Made by a program: the position numbers and the translations under genes. Shown here one piece after another: positions 54,192 through 63,756 of a DNA stretch of 64,000 nt (position 1 is its first letter; each line of letters begins with the position of its first letter). Below the pieces are notes generated by a model. The model had not been told where the DNA came from. It was given only the letters and a program-made list of their open reading frames with translations, and ran no database searches. The DNA is from Knufia peltigerae (Eukaryota > Ascomycota > Eurotiomycetes > Chaetothyriales > Trichomeriaceae): contig JAPDRN010000066.1 in NCBI GenBank assembly GCA_030247855.1, positions 1 to 64,000 of the forward strand, given 5' to 3'.

Positions 54192-56351
54192 ATGATCCAC
54201 TCACCTCTAACACTTGCGGGACGGAATGCAATTGGCCGAAGGTTCATCTCGCTACGAACACTAAGCACTTCGGCACTCGGCGTACCAGGAGCATGGAGCG
54301 AGACACGATATGGACGGATTTCAACAGCTGGAGATCGCTTCCTACGGCAACACGCCAAAACTCCAGCCTTGTCCAATTCACGGGGTTTCGGCTGCTCCGT
54401 GCCAAGGATGCAGGATCAAGTTTCCGATCGGGACAGCGCTGGCACGTACAGTGAGGCAGATCACGAACATGCCGTCATCTCTACATTCGACCTTTTCTCG
54501 ATCGGCATTGGCCCGTCATCTTCCCACACAGTCGGACCTATGCGCGCCGGAGCTATCTTTGTCGACGACCTCGTCGAGGCCGGTCTTCTGCACAAGGTCT
54601 ACAGGATACGCGTGTCTCTCTATGGCAGCTTAGCTTTGACCGGTGAGGGACATATGACACCGTCCGCCTTACTCCTCGGTCTCGAAAGTGCCGATGTCGA
54701 AACGGTTGATACTTCGTATGTCCCCAAACGCTTTGAGGAGATAAAGTCTTCCAAAAAGCTGTTTCTAGGCCAGGGCCTTCCGGGAAACAAGGGCAAAGAA
54801 GTCCCCTTCGACTATGAAAGAGACTTTGTGTGGAAGTGGGGGCAGAAGCTGCCCCTCCACAGCAATGGTATGCGTTTAACCGTGTATGATACCGAAGGGG
54901 ACATCTTGGCGACAAACGATATGTTCAGCGTTGGCGGAGGATTTGTTGTTAACGGAGCGCTTTCAATTAGTCCCGCTTCTTCCCCAGACACGAGCCACCA
55001 TTCAGAGCCTGCTTTAGCCGAGACTGGAGATTCAGGTCACCACCCAGCTGATTTCGCGGAAAACATATACTACAAGGAGACTCACCGCGCAAACGCTGCC
55101 GGAGACCGGAGAACTGGTCCCGGGCTCAAAAGTCTTAATACCACCACTGAACAAACAGATAGTCTAGTCGAAGACACTGGCGGATCTTCTTCGGGCACCA
55201 TGTCACCCGTGGTCAGTGGCATGGCAGATACAAACGTCATATCCGACCGGGTCACCAAGCCTCACCAGCCTCCTTACCCTTTCAGCGATGCTGCTAGCCT
55301 CTTACACCTATGCCATAAGCACCAATTAACCATTGCTCAGCTTGTATTTGAGAATGAAAAGAGTTTTGGATACTCGGATGATGATGTCTACCAGAAATTG
55401 TTTCGGCTTTGGCATGTCATGGATAAAAGCATTCTCGAAGGTGTCCAAGCGCCGCGAGATTCAACTCTTCCAGGCTCACTGAAACTGCATCGGCGAGCGC
55501 CAGCACTCTATAGCCGCCTCACGAGAGGTCTATACCCTTCAAAGCAAGATAAAGTTGACGACCTGAAGAGCCTGGCACAGCCGTCATCAGAAACGTCCGA
55601 AACGCCATTGGTCAGCATACCAGACAAAGCAATAACTCAAGAGCAGGGCAGCTTCCGGCGGCGACAACCTCAGACCGTACACGGTTCTTTCGATCACCCA
55701 GTTGCCCCATCTCCTTCCCGTCGCACCACCTTGGCTGCTATGGACTACCTGACTGTCTACGCCATTGCTGTCAACGAGACAAATGCGGCCGGCGGTAGAA
55801 TCGTAACGGCTCCGACCAATGGCGCGGCTGGCATCATCCCTGCTGTATTGAAGTATGTAATTGAGTTTGTTAGCGATGATCCGGAGCGTGATGTTGCGAC
55901 CTTTCTGTTGACTGCTGCTGCGATTGGCATGCTTTACAAACGTGGTGCTACCATCTCCGCCGCTGAGGGAGGGTGCATGGCCGAAGTTGGTGTCGCTTGT
56001 TCGATGGCCGCCGGAGCGTTTGCGGCCTGCATGGGTGCTAGGCCGGAAACCATCGAACAGGCTGCTGAGATTGGCATTGAGCATAATCTTGGCCTGACCT
56101 GTGATCCTATTGGCGGTCTGGTCCAGGCTCCTTGCATAGAGCGAAATGCTCTGGGTGCGATCAAGGCGATTTCGAGCGCCAATCTTGCTCTTAGCGGCGA
56201 CAGTGGCACGCAAAAGGTCAGACTTGATGACGCCATTCGCGCCATGCGTCTGACTGCCAAGGGGATGAGAGACGAATTCAAGGAAACTAGTCTCAGTGGT
56301 TTGGCAACGAGTGTTCCACTCAAGATTCCCGTCAGCGTTCCAGAATGCTGA
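54192..56351 (+). CDS. L-serine dehydratase, iron-sulfur single-chain type (SdaA-like)
   Basis: Single exon, 719 aa from the ATG at 54192. It catalyses L-serine to pyruvate and ammonia with a [4Fe-4S] cluster, unlike the PLP enzymes (Cha1 type) usual in fungi. The beta domain carries FSIGIGPSSSHTVGPMRAG (103-121) and GEGHMTPSALLLGLESADV. The alpha domain starts near residue 513 and has NAAGGRIVTAPTNGAAGIIP. Probable cluster cysteines are C595 (EGGCMAEVG), C637 and C648 (LTCDPIGG..APCIERN). Residues about 262-360 and 415-512 are low-complexity inserts, which explain the length against about 450-550 for bacterial enzymes. The N-terminus RRFISLRTLSTSA is Arg/Ser-rich and lacks acids, so mitochondrial import is likely. 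The frame is open upstream to an ATG at 54033, an alternative start. An old bacterial origin is possible. Confidence 0.9.
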   Translation: MIHSPLTLAGRNAIGRRFISLRTLSTSALGVPGAWSETRYGRISTAGDRFLRQHAKTPALSNSRGFGCSVPRMQDQVSDRDSAGTYSEADHEHAVISTFDLFSIGIGPSSSHTVGPMRAGAIFVDDLVEAGLLHKVYRIRVSLYGSLALTGEGHMTPSALLLGLESADVETVDTSYVPKRFEEIKSSKKLFLGQGLPGNKGKEVPFDYERDFVWKWGQKLPLHSNGMRLTVYDTEGDILATNDMFSVGGGFVVNGALSISPASSPDTSHHSEPALAETGDSGHHPADFAENIYYKETHRANAAGDRRTGPGLKSLNTTTEQTDSLVEDTGGSSSGTMSPVVSGMADTNVISDRVTKPHQPPYPFSDAASLLHLCHKHQLTIAQLVFENEKSFGYSDDDVYQKLFRLWHVMDKSILEGVQAPRDSTLPGSLKLHRRAPALYSRLTRGLYPSKQDKVDDLKSLAQPSSETSETPLVSIPDKAITQEQGSFRRRQPQTVHGSFDHPVAPSPSRRTTLAAMDYLTVYAIAVNETNAAGGRIVTAPTNGAAGIIPAVLKYVIEFVSDDPERDVATFLLTAAAIGMLYKRGATISAAEGGCMAEVGVACSMAAGAFAACMGARPETIEQAAEIGIEHNLGLTCDPIGGLVQAPCIERNALGAIKAISSANLALSGDSGTQKVRLDDAIRAMRLTAKGMRDEFKETSLSGLATSVPLKIPVSVPEC

Positions 56352-56728
56352 ATGGATCAAAGAGGTATGCCCCTATGCGCAGCGTGCTTGCACGTTGCCA
56401 TCTTCTTCGGCGAAATGGGTATCATCTAGTTGATTATTGCATCTTGGTACATGTTATCACGTTTCGCCACAGCATCTTTGAGTCTGCTTAGCACCGCTTT
56501 GTGCACTGAATTCTGCAAGCTATCACCGACAGGCATACTCAAACAGGGCCGGAATCCCACTAGTATCACCCTCACCGCCTTCTTAGTATCCCGATGACTG
56601 TCCCGAATAGCACAATGAGCACTATTAGCGTCTACAAGAGCAAACCCTTGCATCAGATATCGGCCTTCGCGACACCAGCTTGAGAGCGAGATGTGTTCAG
56701 GGCATTGCTTTCCGCTAGCAATGGCCCG
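56352..56728. other. intergenic between convergent genes, with one TTCGGCGAA
   Basis: 377 nt between the serine dehydratase stop and the transporter stop. A full TTCGGCGAA 9-mer lies at 56406-56414. A minus-strand open frame (56426-56653) looks like chance. Confidence 0.45.
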
Positions 56729-58503
56729 TCAAGCAATTCCAAGTTGCTCCAAGTGGACGCTCTTGTCATTCCTGGATTTCATGATCTCTTCCTCAGTCAT
56801 TGTCGATTCAATCTTCTCGGCGTTGGTTTGGGAAAGAGTGTAGTCACCAAACATCGTAGAAATCTCCTCGAGTGACTTTTGGTTGGTCTACACAGGATCA
56901 GCATGATAGCAGCAGTCATGGTCATAACTCACCTCTGGGAACAGCAGGAATATGACGATGGCCATCACCGTGCTTGCGCAGACGAAGACCAGAAAATACT
57001 TCCATCTGATGTGGGCGAATGCCGTCGGTGCGGCGACAAGGATGGTGATAGATCCAAGGAACAGTCCTGCAACCGAGACCGCCATGCCTTTTGCTCGCAC
57101 TGGGGTTGGAAAGATCTCGGACGGGTAAACATATGATGTTGCGTCCAGAGTCGAAGCGAATCTAGAAATGTTAGTCATCCCGGGAAACTCGGTATGGAAA
57201 TTTCTTACACAGCCACCTCCAGGAACAAGAAGAACACTGCAGCAACTGCCGATGAGTGTCCGGCTGTTTTCTGGTATCGTGCGACAGAGATGCACTCGCC
57301 AATGAGTGCGATGACGCAGCTGGTAAAGCCAAAAAGGAACAATGGCCTTCGGCCAAACTTGTCCAGTATAACTGTATTTATCATATTCCCAAAGACAACA
57401 ACTGTAATCCACCCGCTCTGGATTAGGAGAGTGTCGGTTGTGCCAAACCCGAGACCTGCGTACAATGATGGACCATAGTTATTGATGACCTGGGTCCCCG
57501 CTGCTTGACACCCGAACAGCGTCAAGAATCCAAGCAGTGTACGTTTGCGCAGTGAGGATTCGAGGATCAGGTCTTTGAACGCAACCGATTTGTGCTTCTC
57601 CTGCAGAATCTGCGCATGTAGTTGGTGAAACTCATGGTCAACGGCCGCATTACCCTCAGACTCGTGGGATGCGGAGTGCGCTCGGTGGAACATTCTGCGC
57701 GCTTCGTCGATTCGATCTTTCAAGAGCACTGAAGCCAGGCTTTGTTAGGAGTCACCCCAAAATTGAGTTCGGAGAACGTACACCATCGGGGAGACTCAGG
57801 CAACCACCATATGGTCAATGCCAGAATCAGTGGCGGAAGACATTGGATGGCAATGGGGATGCGCCATTGCGTGCCTGAAGCATTGACAAAGTAGAATCCA
57901 AAGCCGATCCAGCTGGCACTCGCATATCCAATGCCGATCATAATGCCTGTGGTCCCTACCACAAGACCTCGGATCTCAGCAGCCGCGATTTCTGCGAGGT
58001 AAACGGGCGTGAGAGTAATCAAAGCTCCTGAGAAAATGTCAACATGGCTTCTGGTATGAGTGCGTGCTTACTCACCAACACCCAATCCTGAAACAAGTCG
58101 CATCATGATGTACATGGCAATATCCACGCTCCCAGCTTGCAAGGCACCGCCCAGGATCGCAAACAAGGAGGCCACAAAGAGACCGATGCGTCTCCCATAC
58201 TTGTCAGCAATGGAGATGCATGCCAGTGCACCGATGAGGCCCCCTGCTTGAAACACTCCATTAACGGCTCCCGTGAGCTGGTTGGCATTGGATCTCTTGT
58301 CGAGGTCGAAGTACTTGATGAAGGAGGGCTGGGCTAAGGTCGTTCCGATGATGCTTGATGCATAGGCATATGTCAAGCTGCCGAGAGTGACCAGAAAGAC
58401 TCTCTACTGCGAAGTCAGCACGGCTTCCTTCATATGCTCTGAGATCGCTCCTTACGTATTGTGCTGCATGATGCTGACGGCTTCCGAGACGCTGCGTGGC
58501 CAT
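56729..58503 (-). CDS. MFS sugar-type transporter of the right-hand metabolic cluster
   Basis: Six exons: 58456-58503, 58076-58403, 57782-58027, 57209-57728, 56933-57161 and 56729-56887; 509 aa. Exon lengths sum to 510 codons, and every join restores a family motif. Signatures: RVFLVTLGSLTYAYASSIIG in TM1, DKYGRRIGLF (motif A), RLVSGLGVG, PESPRWLLLKDRIDEARR after TM6, QAAGTQVINNYGPSLYAG in TM7, LDKFGRRPLFLFG, YVYPSEIFPTPVRAKG in TM10 and PETNQKSLEEIS at the end, a variant of the usual PETKGRTLEE. It should import a sugar, polyol or related polar compound. Its promoter side carries ATCGGCGAAT at 58675-58684, about 175 nt upstream, a near copy of the element also found upstream of the SDR and hydrolase. 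Confidence 0.9.
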
Positions 58504-59079
58504 TGTTCAGGAGATGAGCTGTCGCTGTCGGAATGATTCGAAGTCAATCGATCAAGAAGTGGACAAAGTTGGGCATACGGCTCTCATATACAAGGATTGA
58601 TCACGTCAGGCAATGAATCCCCGTGGGGTCGATCCTTTCCACCTTTCACAATGGCTGCTGAGGTAGTTCTATGGATCGGCGAATCTGGCTCAGCTAAATT
58701 CACCGAGCCTGCCACAACATGCCACAATTTTGGCCAGCAAACACCGACCGCCGAGCTGACTGTATTGTTTAGCGGTACTGTCTGGCGGCTCTGACACTTA
58801 CCGATCGCGACCACGCAAGCGGCTGTTCTGCATCAAGGGCGAGTCTTCCGGGGGCAACTGCCTTGACGTACTAGTCATTAAACCTGGGAAGTGACAAGCA
58901 TTATTAGGTGAAACAGATTGGGGAATAATTTTAGACGCTGAGTTTCCATTCCCGTATTTTATACGGTTCACTTCCAGCAATTACTCGAAGAGCGAGTACA
59001 ATCTATAGTCCACTGCAGGAAGTGGCATGTCGAGTTTTCTTGACGCCCCTATGCTAACCACCGCTTTGATCAGTTGACC
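58504..59079 (-). promoter_or_regulatory. transporter upstream region with TCGGCGAA element
   Basis: Gap of 576 nt upstream of the transporter and downstream of the SDR. TCGGCGAA at 58676-58683 matches eight of nine bases of TTCGGCGAA. A weaker CCGCCGAG lies at about 58748-58755. A regulatory role is inferred from recurrence across the cluster. Confidence 0.4.
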
Positions 59080-60171
59080 TCAGTGCCCCATGTTGTGACC
59101 AAAGCCGACTGCCACAGTCGCCCCGGCATCCACTGGTAGCACCACGCCTGTGATCCAGGATGCTTCGTCGCTGGCAAGAAATCTGATGGCACTCCCCACA
59201 TGCCAACCTTTGGACAGATGTTAGATCATCCACACAGGGGAACAGATAGCAGATTCTCAAAAGATTATATTACCTGTCCCTTCAGTACCCAAAAGACTTC
59301 GCTTCATTCTGCTCTCACGAATCTGTCTGCTCATCCCACCCTCGACTCCCCCCACCATCGGTGTGTACACGGCTCCTTTTGTGTAGCAGTTGTGGTTAGT
59401 ATTACCCCGTCGAGGAGATCAGAGGTGAGGGACAGACCAACCTGGGCAAACACAATTCACTCGAATGCCGCTTGGCCCATGGTGAGTCGCCATGGCGCGG
59501 GTCATGTTCACTATTGCACCTTTTGTCGTAGGGTACAGAATATCAGGAGAGCCTCCACGGATGCCGTTGACGCTTGCAATGTTAATGATGCTGCCTATTG
59601 CGGCGCCCCTCACTCTTCCGTCGTCTCCTCCACGGATTAACATCGCGGGGACTGCGAACTTGGTCATCAAGATCATGCTCGCCACATTGACCCGCATTGC
59701 GGTATCCCATTGGGACATGTCAACCGTGACAGAATTTCCTTTGGAGCCGTGGATACCGACATTGTTCACTAGGATATCCAAACGACCAAAACGGTCGAGG
59801 GCGAGCTGAATGACCTCCTCGCAATCCGATTCCCTCGTGACGTCCGCGACACTTGCAATTCCGGCTCCACGCAACTTCAAATGTTTGATCAATTGCACGG
59901 TCCGCAGCGCAGATTCTCCATCTTTGTCGACACAAATAACATTTGCACCGGCTTCCGCGAGCATGATCGCACCGGCGCGGCCATTTCCAATGGAATAGCC
60001 GGATGAGCCCGCCCCAGTCACAACAGCAACTTTCGAATCCAGTTGTCGTGTAGGTATACCTGCGAGAAACTCCTTTTCAAGGCCCGTAAGCGAAGGACCA
60101 GCATCGCGAGTATCGCCATTTGACCCTTCTGTGGGTTGTAACATTTCCGGCGTCATGGCTATTGTACTCAT
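59080..60171 (-). CDS. short-chain dehydrogenase/reductase (SDR)
   Basis: Three exons: 59442-60171, 59274-59375 and 59080-59207; introns are 66 nt (donor GTTGGT) and 66 nt; 319 aa. Classical SDR residues: TGAGSSGYSIGNGRA (52-66), Asp82 after the second strand (CVDKD), which favours NAD+, NNVG (136-139), Ser200 in INIASVNG, Tyr213 and Lys217 in YPTTKG, and IRVNCVCPG. The C-terminal exon (RFLASDEASWITGVVLPVDA) is the usual substrate-side end. About 45 extra residues precede the fold. The enzyme most likely oxidises a secondary alcohol or sugar hydroxyl in the cytosol. It sits between the transporter and the hydrolase on the same strand, and its upstream region has a perfect 10-bp inverted repeat of the cluster element. 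Confidence 0.9.
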
Positions 60172-60660
60172 GCTCGGAACATTGGCTGTTGCTGGATTGT
60201 ACCTCAAAGAAGTCTCGAAAACCCAACAACTGGACTGGAGTGATAACCGACAGAGTAGCCCATCGTTATGGTAACAATACCCTACTCGTTTCTGGACAGA
60301 AAACTGACTGTGTGAGTGACGCGGCGAAATTATCACCTCCGAATTTCGCCGACTGGCCACATATTCCCAAGTTTACGAGCCTGACTTTCGGTGTTGCTGG
60401 AATCGCCGTGGACAAGCTCTCAGCCAGAGTATTCAGACCCCATTAGTTAGCTTCTCAACGACGATTACTATCCCAATTGCCATTTTATTCCGGATCACCA
60501 GCGGAGATGTGTAGCACCACAACCCGTTGAAGTAAGTACATCTAAAGTACATCTGCTGTGAGTATTAATATAACTATTTAGTACGGGGAGGTCGATGCCT
60601 TTAGCCATATCTTGCACTTTCTGGAATGAACTCTGGTCAAAATTGCTATTCTGCATCGCA
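60172..60660 (-). promoter_or_regulatory. SDR promoter with inverted repeat CGGCGAAATT..AATTTCGCCG
   Basis: A perfect 10-bp inverted repeat (arms 60322-60331 and 60342-60351, 10-nt spacer) lies 151-180 nt upstream of the SDR ATG. The right arm extends to TTCGCCGA, eight of nine bases of the TTCGCCGAA element seen at 63925. The dyad with CGG/CCG ends would suit a dimeric Zn2Cys6 regulator, which is inference. The rest of this 489-nt gap shows no gene. Confidence 0.55.
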
Positions 60661-61722
60661 TTATTGTTTATGTACAATCTCGTTCAAAAACTTCCACCTT
60701 GCGCGTTCCGACCAGCCCAGCAGTTTCCAGTCGTTTGCAGGGGCTGGAAACAATTCAACTACGTTTATCAACGACTTATCGTGGGAGATAATCGTGAAAA
60801 CATTCGCTTTATCCAGAGCTCTGATCCTGTGCAGAGATTTGGTAGCTTCGATTGCATCTGTCGCCGCGCTTTTGCCATCGGAGTGATCAGAAATCTGGAG
60901 AATGGGGACATCTTCGCCCTGGGGGTGATGTTCCAAGTCCCAAGATAGTCCTGATGCTAAACTGGATGATTGCCCAGGTGCTGAGAGAACTGAAATATCG
61001 CACGGCAATGGCCATTGCATAGAAGGACGCATCTGTGCCATGTGATGACAGCAATCTCCTCCCATCAAGATGAATGTGTCGCCTTCGTGTTTGGGGCTTT
61101 GGTGGATTATAGCTGTCGTCCGTGCCAATGCCGATAGATGACCAACGGCGTGTCCAGGGGTATTGAGCAGGTAGAATGATCCATCACCAAACAGATCATG
61201 AGCAGGGACGTCTCCGATTGTAAGCTCGAATTCCGCGACTTCGCCGAGCTCTCTCCCTGAGTAGTCAGAGCTGAGAAGGGGGAGTTTTAAGATTTCTTTC
61301 CGTAAGTGCGGTCCAACTAACAGCTTGGTGGAACGCGGAAACCTGGACATATCGCCTATATGGTCCCAGTGCCAGTGACTCCAGATGACGGTATCAATGC
61401 TGCCTACTGCGAACCCATTTTCCTCCAGAATATCGGGCACGTCCTTATCAACATGGGCTTCCCAGCCCAATTCACGGAATCGGCTCGTTAGAGCAGGTGA
61501 AAGATTCCACCAGTCTTTCCGAACACCAAGGTCAAACATTATTCGTCTCCCGGAAGGATGCTCAACCAAGAAGGAGAAACTTGGTACTTTGTCCAGTCTC
61601 TCCAGGCCACGAATATTGGGTTTCACAAAACGTGACATTGGAATTCCAGACAGTAATGCATTGCAGATGATAGAGATTCTCACAATTGCTCTCCCTGGAG
61701 GGACACATGTTGGTAAATCCAT
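60661..61722 (-). CDS. metallo-beta-lactamase-fold hydrolase, lactonase-like
   Basis: Single exon, 353 aa from the ATG at 61722; the frame is open upstream to 61893, but the extra part lacks family features. Complete metal ligands are visible: H116, H118, D120 and H121 in SHWHWDHIGD, H191 in NTPGHAVGHLS, D223 in MGGDCCHH and H314 in ISHD. The N-terminal segment FSFLVEHPSGRRIMFDLGVR is that of the AttM/AiiA-like branch, which includes gamma-butyrolactone and homoserine-lactone hydrolases; related fungal genes hydrolyse lactones and lactams of plant defence compounds. No signal peptide, so cytosolic. It is divergent with the aldehyde dehydrogenase (368 bp between starts), and the shared promoter contains a 9-bp inverted repeat. 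The substrate is not readable from the sequence; a lactone is my preferred guess. Confidence 0.85.
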   Translation of the reverse strand: MDLPTCVPPGRAIVRISIICNALLSGIPMSRFVKPNIRGLERLDKVPSFSFLVEHPSGRRIMFDLGVRKDWWNLSPALTSRFRELGWEAHVDKDVPDILEENGFAVGSIDTVIWSHWHWDHIGDMSRFPRSTKLLVGPHLRKEILKLPLLSSDYSGRELGEVAEFELTIGDVPAHDLFGDGSFYLLNTPGHAVGHLSALARTTAIIHQSPKHEGDTFILMGGDCCHHMAQMRPSMQWPLPCDISVLSAPGQSSSLASGLSWDLEHHPQGEDVPILQISDHSDGKSAATDAIEATKSLHRIRALDKANVFTIISHDKSLINVVELFPAPANDWKLLGWSERARWKFLNEIVHKQ

Positions 61723-62090
61723 ATCGTTAAGTGCGAGACGTGCTCTGTAGAAAATCACTCCATGATGAACTGCAACCTCATTCCTTATACGGTAGGACAT
61801 ATACCATTCACAAACACAATGAAACGCCGGGTGTTCGGCCAAATATCGAAGCATGGCGGGGATTGGACCTGCTTCGGCGTGTACGACTGGCAAAATCGCC
61901 GAAGCACGTAAACTTGCTTTACCGGACCGCCGATCCGTGATCTTTCAATTCTTTGTGCTGAGGTTTATCAACAGAAAGCTGCATTCAAAGGCCTCTAATT
62001 AAGATCTTGGTTTGTATAAGTTCCAGCCTTGAACTTATTTGCTTCAGACCAAAACGAATCGTGACGAGTCCATTTTGTGAGTGAGCGATC
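61723..62090. promoter_or_regulatory. divergent promoter hydrolase / ALDH with inverted repeat GCTTCGGCG..CGCCGAAGC
   Basis: Perfect 9-bp inverted repeat: arms 61871-61879 and 61897-61905, spacer 17 nt. It lies 149-183 nt from the hydrolase ATG and 186-220 nt from the ALDH ATG, so one site could serve both. The left arm contains TTCGGCG; the right arm contains TCGCCGAA, eight of nine bases of the full element. No other gene is seen in the gap. Confidence 0.55.
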
Positions 62091-63756
62091 ATGGCATCTG
62101 TGCCAATATTTCGCAAGGAAATTCCGTACTCGGTACGAGATGAACACTCTTGATTTCTAGGAAGTACACTGACTAGGCTAAGTTCTCAGACCGAGACTTA
62201 CTAGACGATCGCTCTTTCGTGGCGGGAGTCTGGCAGGAAAAGGCCGATGGGAGCAACACATTTTCAGTCGAAGGTAGAGTCTCTCTAGGCTGAAACAAAG
62301 CCCAATTGACTTATTTGCCACTTCTCCCTAGACCCATCCGATCAAAAGATCTTGGCATATGTGGTGGATTCCAGCTTGGACGATTACAAAAGTGCCATTG
62401 AGGTAGCACACGAGGCGTTTGGCACTTACAAAAAGCTCACTCCCAAGGCCCGAAGCCAGCTGTTGCGAAAATGGTCTCAGCAGGTATTGGAATCCCGCGA
62501 TGATCTGGCCGCACTTTGCACTTTGGAGCTAGGCAAGACATTCAAGGAGTCTCTTGCCGCCGTCTCCTACGCGGCAAGTTGCCTCAACTGGTTTGCGAAC
62601 CTTGCCGAAGAAGGCTGTGGGGGAGAAACAATTCCCAATTCGAATGGCCGAGGGAAAACCGTCATCCTCACAATTCGCCAACCGGTTGGTGTCGTTTGCG
62701 CTATCACACCATGGAACTCTCCGTACTCTGGTGTCATCAAGAAAATTGCGCCGGCATTGGCGGTCGGTTGCACCGTCGTTCATAAACCGGCTCCTGAAAC
62801 CCCGTTGTGCGCCATCGCGCTCGCAAAGACGTTTGAGAGAGCTGGGTTCTCCCCTGGTGTATACAACATGTTGACCACTTCCTCAGAGAGAGCTGCAGAG
62901 ATTGGTGATCTATTCTCCTCACATCCTTTGGTGCGCCACGTCACCTTCACGGGATCAACCGGGGTGGGCAAATTTCTGGCAGAGAGATGTGGAGCCAACC
63001 TGAAGAAGGTGACGATGGAGCTCGGGGGAAATGCTCCGTTCTTGGTGTTTGCGGATGCGGATTTGGATCAGGCTGTGGAATGTGAGTTATCATATCAAAC
63101 TTCAAAAGCTACCACTTGCTCATTGGCCCGTAGCGTTGTTGGCTTGCAAGTTTACCTCCGCCGGACAAGTATGCATCTACGCCAATCGTATCCTGTTGGA
63201 GACAAGCATCCACGATCAGTTTGTGAGCAAACTCTTGAAAGCCATCAAGGACAACATTCGCCTTGGTTCTCCTTGGGCTGAAACCACAACATTAGGACCA
63301 CTCTACTCGGCAAAGGGCGCAGAGAAAATCCAGCGACTGTTGAAAGACGCTGTGGGAAAGGGGGCTAAGCTGGTCACATCAGACGTATACGAATATGGAT
63401 CATCATATTATCCTCCGTCAGTGTTGATCGATGTGAAGCCAGACATGCAAATCACAAGAGAGGAGATCTTCGGTCCTTTGATATCAATCTCAACATTTGA
63501 CACGGAGGATGAAGGTATCATGTTTGCCAACAACGTCAAAAGTGGATTGGCAGGCTATGTCTTCACTGAAAATGTATCACGCTTATTCCGTGTCTCGGAA
63601 TATTTGGAGGTCGGGATGGTCGGAGCAAGAACTGGATCGATCAGTGCGATTGAGATGCCATTTGGTGGCATCAAAGACAGTGGACTTGGGCGAGAAGGCT
63701 CACGACATGCATTGGAAGAGTACACAGAGCTGAAGGCAATCACACTCGCGCTGTGA
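62091..63756 (+). CDS. NAD(P)-dependent aldehyde dehydrogenase, succinate-semialdehyde type
   Basis: Four exons: 62091-62132 (42 nt), 62177-62273, 62332-63081 and 63134-63756; 503 aa, the family length. Introns are 44, 58 and 52 nt. The small first exons give MASVPIFRKEIPYS-AKFSDRD and VAGVWQEKADGSNTFSVEDP, a normal ALDH N-terminus. Catalytic residues: Asn175 (TPWNSPYS), Glu276 (MELGGNAPF) and Cys310 (TSAGQVCIYANR). The cofactor loop is FTGSTGVGK, and EIFGPLISI and FGGIKDSGLGREGS follow. The SAGQVC context and PFGGIKDSGLGREG are closest to GabD-like succinate-semialdehyde dehydrogenases, though related enzymes take other semialdehydes or glycolaldehyde. It is cytosolic by sequence. Being divergent from the lactonase-like hydrolase under a shared inverted repeat, it probably acts in the same pathway. 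Confidence 0.92.
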
